47,406 bases of DNA from Actinomadura sp. KC345 (GTDB lineage: Bacteria; Actinomycetota; Actinomycetes; Streptosporangiales; Streptosporangiaceae), in assembly GCF_004348515.1 (NCBI RefSeq), contig NZ_SMKH01000022.1, positions 1 to 47,406 of the forward strand. Direction: 5' to 3'. The position numbers were made by a program, and so were the translations under genes. The notes beneath the pieces are model-generated. The model was not told the origin of the DNA. It saw nothing but the letters and a program-made list of their open reading frames with translations, and did no database searches. Shown here in pieces: positions 25,364 through 33,551 of this stretch. Numbering within the stretch: the first letter of the stretch is position 1; each line of letters begins with the position of its first letter.

Positions 25364-26374
25364 ATGTGGGCAATCGTCCTGACGGGACCCCGGCGTACGG
25401 AGGTCGTCGACTCCTGGGCGGAGCCGGAGCCCGGTCGCCACGACGTGGTCGTCGCGATGAGCGCGGTCGGGCTGTGCGGGTCGGACCTCGGCGTCCACGA
25501 CGGCACCCGTCCCACGCCCGCCCTGCCCTGGGTGCCGGGCCATGAGGGCGGCGGACGGATCGTCGCCGTCGGCTCGGCCGTGCGCGACCGCCATGTCGGG
25601 CAGCACGTCGTGGTGGAGCCCAACTACTGCTGCTTCTCCTGCTCACCGTGCGTGCGCGGCATGACGTCCGGCTGCGAGAACAGGGTGAGCCCCGGCATCA
25701 CGGTGCCGGGGCTGCTGGCCGAGCGGGTCGCCGTCCCCGCGCGGTTCGCCTGGCCGCTGCCGGACCCGGTCGGCTCCGAGGTGCTGGCCTGCGTCGAACC
25801 GTTTGCGGTCGCGCGGTCGGCGGTCCGGCGGGCCGGGGTGGTCCCCGGTACCGACTGCCTGGTCGTCGGCGCCGGATCGCAGGGCCTCCTCACCTGCCTG
25901 TCCCTCCTTGAGGCCGGGGCCCGCGTGTTCGTCACCGACCCCCGCGCCGACCGGGTCGCGGTCGCCGAGCGGCTCGGGGCCGAGCCCGTCGCGTCGGGGC
26001 CGGACGCCGCGGACGGGCGCTCCTTCCCGTTCGTCTTCGACACCGCCGGGGTCCCCGCCGCCTGGGAGACGTCGGCGCACCGGGTCGCGACCGGCGGAAC
26101 CGTCATGGTGATCGGCATGAGCAACGAACCGGTGGGGCTGTCGACCATGGAGCTGACGCGGCGGCAGCTCCAGGTGCGCGGCTCCCTCATCTACGACCAC
26201 CCGGACGACTTCGCCGCGACGGTCGCGACGGCCGCGGGCGCGGCACCGCGGCTCGCCGGGCTGCTGCGGCCGGGCGTCCCGCCGTGGGAGGCCGAGCGCG
26301 CCTTCGCCGAGGCCCGGACGGCCCCCGGCAAGTCCTGGATCGACCTGTCCGGATGGGGGGAGGACGACCGATGA
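25364..26374 (+). CDS. Zinc-dependent alcohol/polyol dehydrogenase (MDR family)
   Basis: NAD(P)-dependent medium-chain dehydrogenase, 336 residues. Catalytic zinc ligands are C38 (GLCGSD) and H60-E61 (GHEGGG). The structural-zinc lobe is C90, C93, C96 and C104. The cofactor fold GAGSQGLLTC follows near residue 166. The family includes threonine, sorbitol and idonate dehydrogenases. Because the operon ends with a 3-dehydroshikimate dehydratase, oxidation of the ring hydroxyl of shikimate or quinate to the dehydro-acid is the most attractive role, replacing the usual QsuD/YdiB short-chain-like enzyme. This is inference; a sugar-acid alcohol is an alternative. The stop overlaps the next gene by ATGA. 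Confidence 0.85.
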   Translation: MWAIVLTGPRRTEVVDSWAEPEPGRHDVVVAMSAVGLCGSDLGVHDGTRPTPALPWVPGHEGGGRIVAVGSAVRDRHVGQHVVVEPNYCCFSCSPCVRGMTSGCENRVSPGITVPGLLAERVAVPARFAWPLPDPVGSEVLACVEPFAVARSAVRRAGVVPGTDCLVVGAGSQGLLTCLSLLEAGARVFVTDPRADRVAVAERLGAEPVASGPDAADGRSFPFVFDTAGVPAAWETSAHRVATGGTVMVIGMSNEPVGLSTMELTRRQLQVRGSLIYDHPDDFAATVATAAGAAPRLAGLLRPGVPPWEAERAFAEARTAPGKSWIDLSGWGEDDR

Positions 26375-26955
26375 CCTCTGCCACCGCGTCGCCCCCGGGA
26401 CGCCGGCCCGGCCGCGTCCTGAGGGCGCTGTCCCTCGCCGAGGCGGTCACGGGCGCCCTCCTCCTCGCGGTGATCGGCTCGCTGATGCTGCTGCAGGCCG
26501 CGCAGCGCTACCTGCCCGGCGGCGGCTGGGTCTGGACCGGTGAGCTCGCGCGGTTCTCCTTCGTCTGGCTCACCTTCGCCATGGCCGGCTACCTCGCGGC
26601 ACGCGACGGCCACATCACCCTCAAGCTCATCGACATCGTGGCCGGGCCCCGGCTGCTGCGCCTCATCGGCGCCGCCGCCAACATCACGGTCGCGATCGTC
26701 TGCCTCAACCTCCTCTACGAGGCGTGGGCCCTGGTCATGGACGACGACGGGCAGACCTCGCCCTCGCTCGGCATGCCGATGCGCCTCTTCTACGTGATCC
26801 CGATCGCCGGACTCGCGCTCACCACCGTCCGCTCGGTCGTCGCCGTCTTCCACCCGGAACCCGAGGCGGACGGGGACGAGACAGACGAGACGGATGGGAC
26901 GGGCGAGGACGGCCCCGCCGGCCCCGACGACCGAGAGGAGCGGCAGCCGAAATGA
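26371..26955 (+). CDS. dctQ: TRAP transporter small permease, DctQ-type
   Basis: Small membrane component of a tripartite ATP-independent (TRAP) transporter, 194 residues. Four hydrophobic segments and the family pattern WTGELARFSFVWLTFAMAGY with RDGHITLKLIDIV are visible near residues 50-90. The C-terminal 35 residues are strongly acidic (EPEADGDETDETDGTGEDG) and probably disordered in the cytoplasm, an unusual addition. ATGA overlaps join it to both the dehydrogenase before and the large permease after. Confidence 0.88.
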   Translation: MTSATASPPGRRPGRVLRALSLAEAVTGALLLAVIGSLMLLQAAQRYLPGGGWVWTGELARFSFVWLTFAMAGYLAARDGHITLKLIDIVAGPRLLRLIGAAANITVAIVCLNLLYEAWALVMDDDGQTSPSLGMPMRLFYVIPIAGLALTTVRSVVAVFHPEPEADGDETDETDGTGEDGPAGPDDREERQPK

Positions 26956-28226
26956 CCATGGCGCTGCTCGGCGCGGCCATCGCCGTGCTCCTGCTGCTGC
27001 GCGTCCCCGTGGCGTTCGCGCTGCTCGGCCCCTGCCTCACCTACGTCTCGTTCGAGGGCTACTCGGCGGGCCTGAGCATCCGGCAGGCCACCGAGGCGGT
27101 CAACAGCTTCCCGCTGCTGGCCGTCCCGCTGTTCATCCTCCTCGGCGTCGTCGCCAACCACGCCGGCATCGGCGACCGGCTGTTCGGGTTCGCGCTCGCC
27201 TGCCTCGGCCGGATCAGGGGCAGCCTCGGCTACGTCAACATCGGGGTGAGCCTCGGGTTCTCCTGGATGAGCGGTTCGGCGCTCGCCGACTCCGCCGGCC
27301 TCGGCAAGATCGAAATCCCCCACATGGTCCGGAACGGGTACTCGCGGCGGTTCGCCGTCGGCCTCAGCGCCTCGTCCAGCCTGCTCGGACCGGTCATGCC
27401 GCCCAGCATTCCGGCGGTGGTCTACGCGGGCATCGCCGGCGTCTCGACGGGAGCGCTGTTCGCGGCCTCGGTCGCCCCGGCGTTCCTCATGGCGGCGGGA
27501 CTGGCCGCCATGGTCGCCTTCCTGGTCCGCCGCCGGGACGACCTGCGCGGCGACCCCTTCTCCTGGGAGCGGTGGCGCCGGGCGGCGGTGCGCGTCCTGG
27601 GGCCGGTCGGCGCCCCGGTGATCATTCTCGGGGGCATCCTCGGCGGATGGTTCACCCCCACGGAGGCCGCGGCGGTGGGGTCGGCGTACGTGATCGTCCT
27701 CGGTGCCGTCTACCGCCGCATCGCCTGGCGGGACATGTTCACCATCGCCAAGGAGACCGTCGCCACCACGGCGTCGATCACCCTGATCATCGGGGCGTCC
27801 GGGCTGCTCGCCTGGATCCTCGCCCGCGAGCGGGTCCCCCAGAAGATCTCCGAGACGATGCTCGGCCTCACCGACAACGCCGTCGTCTTCCTGCTGCTGG
27901 TCAATCTGCTGATGATCCTGCTGGGCGCCATCCTGGAGGGCATCTCGGTCCTGGTGATCACCGTCCCGATCCTGCTGCCGATCGCCGCCGAGTTCGGCGT
28001 CGACCCCATGCACTTCGGCGTGATCATCATCATGAACCTGATGATCGGGCTGCTCACGCCGCCGATCGGCGCGGTCCTGTACGTCATGAGCCCCGTCGCG
28101 CGGATGCCGGTGCACGAGGTCTTCCGCGGCACCCTTCCGTTCCTGCTCCCGCTCCTGGTCGTCCTGATGCTGGTGACCTTCGTCCCCTCGATCGTCACCT
28201 TCCTGCCCAAGTTGCTCGGCCTGTAG
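26952..28226 (+). CDS. dctM: TRAP transporter large permease, DctM-type
   Basis: Main translocation subunit of the TRAP transporter, 424 residues with about 12 hydrophobic helices. Family signatures: NSFPLLAVPLFILLGVVAN near residues 47-65, FSWMSGSALADSAGLGKIEI, GPVMPPSIPAVVYAGIAGVS, and LMIGLLTPPIGAVLYVMSPV. It couples solute entry to an ion gradient. Starts within an ATGA overlap with DctQ. Confidence 0.93.
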   Translation: MTMALLGAAIAVLLLLRVPVAFALLGPCLTYVSFEGYSAGLSIRQATEAVNSFPLLAVPLFILLGVVANHAGIGDRLFGFALACLGRIRGSLGYVNIGVSLGFSWMSGSALADSAGLGKIEIPHMVRNGYSRRFAVGLSASSSLLGPVMPPSIPAVVYAGIAGVSTGALFAASVAPAFLMAAGLAAMVAFLVRRRDDLRGDPFSWERWRRAAVRVLGPVGAPVIILGGILGGWFTPTEAAAVGSAYVIVLGAVYRRIAWRDMFTIAKETVATTASITLIIGASGLLAWILARERVPQKISETMLGLTDNAVVFLLLVNLLMILLGAILEGISVLVITVPILLPIAAEFGVDPMHFGVIIIMNLMIGLLTPPIGAVLYVMSPVARMPVHEVFRGTLPFLLPLLVVLMLVTFVPSIVTFLPKLLGL

Positions 28227-28262
28227 CGACTCGACCCCCACCCCCTGTGAGGAGCAAGGCAC

Positions 28263-29270
28263 ATGCCGAAAACCCCCCACAAAGCACTGCTGGCCCTGAC
28301 CACGGCGGCCGTCCTGGCGACGGGCTGCGCCGCGATGAACAGCGGAGACGACGGAGGAGACGTCAAGCTGTCCTTCGCCAACAGCTACACCGACAACCAC
28401 CCGCACACCCGCTGCGGGATCAAGGCCGTCGCCGACACGGTCAACGGCCGGGACCTCGGCGTGACGGTCGAGACCTTCCCCAACAGCCAGCTCGGCAACG
28501 ACGACACGCGCTTCACCTCCGTCAGGTCCGGCGACCTCGACATGGACGTGCAGGGATCGTCCGCGCTGGCCGGGGCCTACGCGCCCATCGGCGTCCTGGA
28601 CATGGCCTACGTGTTCGACGGGCCGGACCACCTGTTCGCCTTCTTCGACGGGCAGCAGGGCACCGAGCTGAAGGACGAGTTCGGCAAGGCGACCGGCACC
28701 CGCGTCCTGGGCGTCTGGTACTTCGGGATGCGGCACTTCTCCGCCAACAAGGCGATCCGCAAGCCCGACGACCTCAAGGGCCTGCGGATGCGGTTCCCCG
28801 ACTCCAAGATCTACCTGGAGAACGCCAAGGCCGTCGGCGCCACGCCCACCGCGGTCGCGTTCGAGGAGCTGTACCTCAGCCTCCAGCGCAAGACGATCGA
28901 CGGGCAGGAGAACCCGATCCCGACGATCGCGGAGAAGAGCCTCGAAGAGGTCCAGAGCCACGTCAGCCTCACCGGTCACCAGACCGGTTCCCAGCTCATC
29001 GTCATCAACGAGGAGACCTGGAAGAAGCTCTCGTCCGAGCAGCAGCAGGCACTCCAGAAGGCCGTCAAGGACACCCGGGCCGCCAACCGGAAGTGCATCG
29101 AGCAGGACGAGGCGAAGATCGTCGCCGAGTGGAAGAGCAAGGGCGAGCCGACGATCGTCGACGACGTCGACACCAAGGCGTTCTCCGACAAGGCCAGGAA
29201 GTACTTCACCGAGAACCTCGAAGGCGAGCAGGCGGAACTGTTCACGTCGATCCGCTCCACCGCTTCCTGA
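28263..29270 (+). CDS. dctP: TRAP transporter substrate-binding lipoprotein, DctP-type
   Basis: Extracytoplasmic solute receptor, 335 residues. The signal peptide ends in a lipobox with C22 (LATGCAA), so it is membrane-anchored as expected for a Gram-positive host. The DctP fold is shown by LGNDDTRFTSVRSGDLDMDV, GVWYFGMRHFSANKAIRKPD and the carboxylate-clamp region LKGLRMRFPDSKIYLENAKA, whose arginine normally binds the substrate carboxylate, then EELYLSLQRKTIDGQENPIP. Hence an organic acid is the likely ligand. Preceded by GAGGAG in a 36-base gap. Confidence 0.9.
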   Translation: MPKTPHKALLALTTAAVLATGCAAMNSGDDGGDVKLSFANSYTDNHPHTRCGIKAVADTVNGRDLGVTVETFPNSQLGNDDTRFTSVRSGDLDMDVQGSSALAGAYAPIGVLDMAYVFDGPDHLFAFFDGQQGTELKDEFGKATGTRVLGVWYFGMRHFSANKAIRKPDDLKGLRMRFPDSKIYLENAKAVGATPTAVAFEELYLSLQRKTIDGQENPIPTIAEKSLEEVQSHVSLTGHQTGSQLIVINEETWKKLSSEQQQALQKAVKDTRAANRKCIEQDEAKIVAEWKSKGEPTIVDDVDTKAFSDKARKYFTENLEGEQAELFTSIRSTAS

Positions 29271-29279
29271 CCCGCCCGC

Positions 29280-29325
29280 GCCCGGCTCGCCGAGGCCCGC
29301 CCGTGCGGCGCCCGGCGAGCCGGGC
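29280..29325 (+). other. 13-bp hairpin between dctP and the dehydratase gene
   Basis: GCCCGGCTCGCCG (29280-29292) pairs perfectly with CGGCGAGCCGGGC (29313-29325) over a 20-base loop. No T-run follows. It may stabilise the upstream mRNA or reduce read-through so that the transporter and enzyme are made in different amounts. Confidence 0.5.
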
Positions 29326-29367
29326 ATGGACGTGAGACCGGCCGCCCCGGGAATGGGAGGGAACGCC

Positions 29368-31215
29368 ATGCGACGCTCGATCGCGACCGTGTGCCTGTCA
29401 GGCACGCTGGAGGACAAGCTGGTCGCGGCCGCCGCCGCCGGATTCGACGGCGTCGAGATCTTCGAGAACGACCTGCTCGCGTGCCCGCTCGGCCCCGAGG
29501 AGATCGCCGAACGCTGCGCGGGGCTCGGGCTGGCCGTCGACCTCTACCAGCCGTTCCGCGATTTCGAGGCCGTCCCGGAGGAGCTGCACCGGCGCAACCT
29601 GCGCCGGGCCGGGCACAAGTTCGCGCTTGCGCGGCGGCTGGGCGCCGGCGCCGTCCTGGTGTGCTCGTCGGTCGCGCCCGAGGCCGTCGACGACGACGCC
29701 TTGGCCGCCCGGCAACTGCGCGACCTCGCCGACCTCGCCGCCGACCACGGTCTCCGTGTCGCCTACGAGGCGCTGGCCTGGGGAAAGTTCGTCCGGACGT
29801 GGGAGCGTTCGGCGGACCTCGTCCTGCGGGCCGACCACCCCGCGCTGGGCCTGTGCCTCGACAGTTTCCATGTGCTGTCACTCGGCGGCGACATCGCGGG
29901 CATCACGGAGTTCCCCGCCGAGAAGCTCTTCTTCCTCCAACTCGCCGACGCCCCGCATCTGCGCATGGACGTCCTCCAGTGGAGCCGCCACCACCGGCTC
30001 TTCCCCGGACAGGGCGCCTTCGACCTCGTCGGCTTCACCTCGAAGGTGCTCGCGGCCGGGTACCCGGGCCCGCTGTCGCTGGAGGTCTTCAACGACGTCT
30101 TCCGGCAGGCGCCCCCCGACCGCGCGGCCGTCGACGCGATGCGCTCCCTGACCGTCCTGGAGGAGGGGCTCGTCCGCGCCGCCTCCGGGACGGCGGCCCA
30201 CCGGGCCCCGCCGCCCGCACCCGCCCCGGAGGGCTTCGCCTTCGTGGAACTGGCGGTCGACGCCGAGTCCGGCACCGAGGTGGCCCGGACGCTGGCCGCC
30301 ACCGGGTTCGCCCATGTCGGGCAGCACCGGTCGAAACCCGTGCAGCTCTGGCAGCGGGGGGACGCCCGCGTCCTGCTCAACGCCACCGGCGCGCCCCGGG
30401 CCGCCATCGGCGCGTTCGCCGTCGAGACCGGCGACCCCGAGCGCGCGGCGCGGCGCGCCACCGCGCTGCTGGCCCCCGTCCTGCCGAGGACCCGCGGCGC
30501 GGCCGAGGCCGACCTGACCTCGGTGGCCGCCCCGGACGGCACGGCCGTCTTCTTCTGCCGGACCGGCGCCGCGGACGGCTGGCTCGGCGACTTCATCCTC
30601 TCCGGCGCACCGGGCCCGGACCGGACGGGCGTCACCGCGATCGACCACCTCGCCCTGTCGCAGCCCTTCGACGCCTTCGACGAGGCGACGCTGTTCTACC
30701 GCTCCCTGTTCGGCCTCGCGCCCGAGCACGACGCCGAGCTCGCCGCGCCGTTCGGGCTCGTCCGCAGCCGGGCCGTCTCCGACCCCGGCCGCAGGCTGCG
30801 CCTCCTGCTCGACGGCACCGTGCTCCGCCGCGGCGCGTGGGCCCCGGCCGTCCCCGACCCCCAGCACGTGGCGTTCTCGACGGACGACATCTTCCGCACC
30901 GCACGGGCCCTCCGGGATCGCGGCGCGCCGGTCCTGGAGGTCCCCGCCAACTACTACGACGACCTGGACGCCCGGCTCGCCCCCGACCCCGGCCTGCTCG
31001 CCGCCCTACGCGAGCACAACGTCTTCTACGACCGGGACGGCGACGCCGAGTACTTCCACCTCTGCACCGAGATCCTGGGGTCGCGGGTCTTCTTCGAGAT
31101 CGTCCAGCGGTCGTCCGGCTACACCGGCTACGGCACCGCCAACGCCCCCGTCCGCATGGCCGCCCACCGCGCCGCCCACTCCAAGAACCGCCTCGACCGG
31201 TCCGAACGAAGATGA
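29368..31215 (+). CDS. qsuB: 3-Dehydroshikimate dehydratase, QsuB/QuiC1 type
   Basis: Converts 3-dehydroshikimate to protocatechuate, the entry to aromatic ring cleavage. The 615-residue protein has the two-domain form: an N-terminal TIM barrel (about 1-275) and a C-terminal VOC/HPPD-like domain (about 420-590). The start MRRSIATVCLSGTLEDKL is diagnostic. E134, D165, Q191 and E239 coincide with the metal ligands I recall for QuiC1. H427, H500 and E577 form the usual VOC iron triad position in the second domain. GGGAGG precedes ATG 29368. It ends the LacI/TRAP operon, so imported shikimate-like acids would feed protocatechuate. No ring-cleavage genes are in the window. Confidence 0.93.
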   Translation: MRRSIATVCLSGTLEDKLVAAAAAGFDGVEIFENDLLACPLGPEEIAERCAGLGLAVDLYQPFRDFEAVPEELHRRNLRRAGHKFALARRLGAGAVLVCSSVAPEAVDDDALAARQLRDLADLAADHGLRVAYEALAWGKFVRTWERSADLVLRADHPALGLCLDSFHVLSLGGDIAGITEFPAEKLFFLQLADAPHLRMDVLQWSRHHRLFPGQGAFDLVGFTSKVLAAGYPGPLSLEVFNDVFRQAPPDRAAVDAMRSLTVLEEGLVRAASGTAAHRAPPPAPAPEGFAFVELAVDAESGTEVARTLAATGFAHVGQHRSKPVQLWQRGDARVLLNATGAPRAAIGAFAVETGDPERAARRATALLAPVLPRTRGAAEADLTSVAAPDGTAVFFCRTGAADGWLGDFILSGAPGPDRTGVTAIDHLALSQPFDAFDEATLFYRSLFGLAPEHDAELAAPFGLVRSRAVSDPGRRLRLLLDGTVLRRGAWAPAVPDPQHVAFSTDDIFRTARALRDRGAPVLEVPANYYDDLDARLAPDPGLLAALREHNVFYDRDGDAEYFHLCTEILGSRVFFEIVQRSSGYTGYGTANAPVRMAAHRAAHSKNRLDRSERR

Positions 31216-31239
31216 GAGCCTTTTCATCCCGCTTTCATC

Positions 31240-32073
31240 TCAGGCCGGGGCGCTCTTCCGGGAGCGCTCCAGGAACCAGTGCCCGCGGACGTTCTCCGCG
31301 GCGGTGTGGAACGGGTGCTTCTGGTCGGTCATCTGCCGATACAGGAACTCGGTGGCCGTGCAGTCGAAGCGGCTGCCCTCGTCGAGGCTGTCCACGGCGT
31401 AGACGGGCCACCGGTCGGGGTCGGAGCCCTCGGTGATCCAGAAGTAGTTCTGCTCGTGCTCGTTGTTCGACCAGGGGATCAGCCCGCCCGGGGCCGGGAA
31501 CGGCGGATGATCGCCGCCGAACGCCAGGTCGTCGCCGGCGTGGTACTCGGTGTGCCAGATGAGTTCCTCGGGGTGGAAGACATTGAAGAACCCGTTGAAA
31601 TCGCCGTCGCAGCCGAACGTCTCGACGAGCCGCCTGTAGTCGTCCGGCAGGGGTGTGCCGAGCCGCGTCTCGACCGCGCCCCAGTCGGGCGCGGGGACGG
31701 GCGACGACGGCCCGCCCGTGACCGCGACCAGCCGCTCCACCCACGTCAGCTCCGCGGGCGGCTCGACCGGCTCCGGGATGGTCCGCCTCGCGACGGCGAC
31801 GACCAGGCGGTCCTCCGCGTCCTGCCCGACCGCCACCGCCCGCATGCCGTGTGCCCAGGCGTGGTCCCAGTCGTGCCCGTCCGGGAGGTCCATCGGCGGC
31901 TCGCCCCTCCAGTACACACCGGGGTACCACCTGCCGAATTCGGCGCCGATGCCGTCGTCGGAGACAAGCACGCACGTGTGCCCGTCCCCGTGTCCCGGCT
32001 GCGCGCATGTCAGGTCACCGGCCTTCGCCTCCATGAGGCGGTGCACGGTCGCTGTCAGTTCCTCGCGGTCCAT
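31240..32073 (-). CDS. SMI1/KNR4 (SUKH) domain protein
   Basis: Cytoplasmic protein of 277 residues. A central SUKH-type segment WGAVETRLGTPLPDDYRRLV and ETFGCDGDFN lies near residues 131-162, and the aromatic-rich PGGLIPWSNNEHEQNYFWI follows, typical of the SMI1/KNR4 fold. The first 110 residues form a separate tryptophan- and aspartate-rich part without a match I recognise. SUKH proteins are often immunity proteins against secreted toxins, but no toxin gene is adjacent, so the role is open. Convergent with the dehydratase, 24 bases away. Confidence 0.7.
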   Translation of the reverse strand: MDREELTATVHRLMEAKAGDLTCAQPGHGDGHTCVLVSDDGIGAEFGRWYPGVYWRGEPPMDLPDGHDWDHAWAHGMRAVAVGQDAEDRLVVAVARRTIPEPVEPPAELTWVERLVAVTGGPSSPVPAPDWGAVETRLGTPLPDDYRRLVETFGCDGDFNGFFNVFHPEELIWHTEYHAGDDLAFGGDHPPFPAPGGLIPWSNNEHEQNYFWITEGSDPDRWPVYAVDSLDEGSRFDCTATEFLYRQMTDQKHPFHTAAENVRGHWFLERSRKSAPA

Positions 32074-32115
32074 GGGAAGTCACTCAAGCACCCGAGAGGG
32101 GCATCACGGGGCCGA

Positions 32116-32889
32116 TCATGGCAAAGGGGTCGGCCGCAGATGCGCGACGACGCGACCGGACTCGGGTTCCCGCCCGAAGACGACGATGCGGGCGAGGACG
32201 GCGACGGCCAGCAGGCACGCCCCCATCTCCATGCCCTCCTCAAGGCTCGTGCCGAGCGCGTAGACCGCGTCGGCCCCCTGCCTGTTCATCCATCCGTTGA
32301 CGGCCTCCACACCGAGCGCGCCCGAGATGTAGACGGCCAGTGCCGAGAGCAGGCCGACGCGCTGGTCGCGCGGCAGGCCGCGGGCCCACAGCACGGCCGC
32401 CACCACGCCGCACAGGGCCATCACCGCACCCGGCAGCACCCACGCGAACGTCGGCAGGGACATGCCGACGCCGTTCGCCCACTGCTTGCCGAGCCCGGCG
32501 AGGCGCTCGTGGACCTGCACGGTCTCGTCGATGCTCAGCCAGGCCGCGGCGGCGGCGAGCGAGAGCCACGACAGGCGTCCCGGCCTGGCGCCGGGGCCGG
32601 TGAGCAGCGCGGCGAGGACCGCCATGCCCGCCACCGAGAGCAACAGCGTGCTGTTCCACCAGGTGGCGAGGTTGCCCTCGGACCCGATGTTGAACAGCCG
32701 CCTGAGGGCGGGGATCGGCTCGACGTACTCGTGGTAGGCCCGGAGGGCGAAATCCACGGCGAGCAGCAACGCGGTCGCGCCGACGGCGACCAGCAGCGGA
32801 CGCCGCAGGGGGGACGGCGGCCGGGGCGCGGCGGCCGGTGCCGCCGCGTTGCCGGAGCCGGTCGGCAGGGTGGCGTTTCCAAAGATCAT
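32116..32889 (-). CDS. Hypothetical multi-helix membrane protein
   Basis: Unrecognised 257-residue membrane protein with about six helices after a proline/alanine-rich N-terminal stretch. Acidic and histidine residues recur inside or beside helices: AWLSIDETVQVHERLAGLG in the middle, EAVNGWMNRQ and GTSLEEGMEMGACLLA toward the end, and a NLATWWNSTLLL motif. Such buried E and H residues could bind a metal or cofactor, but I do not recognise the family. It is divergent from the DUF1707 gene with 62 bases between. Confidence 0.7.
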   Translation of the reverse strand: MIFGNATLPTGSGNAAAPAAAPRPPSPLRRPLLVAVGATALLLAVDFALRAYHEYVEPIPALRRLFNIGSEGNLATWWNSTLLLSVAGMAVLAALLTGPGARPGRLSWLSLAAAAAWLSIDETVQVHERLAGLGKQWANGVGMSLPTFAWVLPGAVMALCGVVAAVLWARGLPRDQRVGLLSALAVYISGALGVEAVNGWMNRQGADAVYALGTSLEEGMEMGACLLAVAVLARIVVFGREPESGRVVAHLRPTPLP

Positions 32890-32951
32890 GGCGCGAAGTT
32901 AGGGACGGCAGATGAGAAACTGGGTCGGCAGCTCGCCGCCAAGGAGGACGG

Positions 32952-33551
32952 ATGTCGGCAGACCCGCCCAGACCACCCGCGCAGCGCGCGTCTGACGCTG
33001 ACCGCGATCGGGTCATCGAACTGCTGCGCGCCGCCGTCGCCGACGGCCGCCTCGACCCGGTCGAGTTCGACGAGCGGCTGGACGCGGCCCTGGCCGCCCG
33101 CACCATCGAGGCGCTGACCCCCCTCGTCGCCGACCTGATCGCGGCGCCGGGCGGCGGCGCACTCGCACCCCCGTCCGCCGGGACACTGGCCGAGCCGGCC
33201 CCCGAACGGCTCACCATCAAAGAACGCCACGGCCCGGTGCGCCGCGAAGGCCGGTGGACGCTGCCCCACCGGCTGGCGCTGCGCACCGCGTGGTGCGAGG
33301 TGATGCTGGACCTGACCAACGCCGTGCGCAGCGCACCCGAGCTGGTCATCGACCTGCGGGTGAACGGCGGCAACGTGGAACTGGTCCTCGCGCCGGACAT
33401 GGTGGTGGACGCCAACGACCTGTCGGTACGGCACGGCTCCCTGGAGATCACCAGCGACGCGGGCGACGGCACACCGGCGACGCTGCACGTCCGCCTGGTG
33501 GGCCGGATGCGGCACGGACGGGTTGCCACCCGCTGGCAGGCACCGCGCTAA
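32952..33551 (+). CDS. DUF1707 (SHOCT-like) domain protein
   Basis: 199-residue protein. The N-terminal DUF1707 domain, RASDADRDRVIELLRAAVAD then GRLDPVEFDERLDAALAART (residues about 12-51), is common in actinomycete proteins of unknown role. The rest has no membrane helix and is predicted beta-rich (EVMLDLTNAVRSAPELVIDL, RVNGGNVELVLAPDMVVDAN), which resembles the cell-wall-active/LiaF-like C-terminal domain often paired with DUF1707. AAGGAGG precedes the ATG. Its TAA overlaps the TAG of the convergent flavoenzyme gene in CTAA. Confidence 0.8.
   Translation: MSADPPRPPAQRASDADRDRVIELLRAAVADGRLDPVEFDERLDAALAARTIEALTPLVADLIAAPGGGALAPPSAGTLAEPAPERLTIKERHGPVRREGRWTLPHRLALRTAWCEVMLDLTNAVRSAPELVIDLRVNGGNVELVLAPDMVVDANDLSVRHGSLEITSDAGDGTPATLHVRLVGRMRHGRVATRWQAPR

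Noticed and set aside
26894-29335. Plus-strand open frame of 813 codons across dctM and dctP
   Set aside because: Low-complexity R/P/G/A translation in a frame different from the two well-supported genes.
26790-29417. Minus-strand open frame of 875 codons opposite the TRAP genes
   Set aside because: It mirrors the strongly supported DctQ, DctM and DctP genes, has a D/Q/H/R-rich composition with no domain, and reflects GC-driven absence of stop codons.
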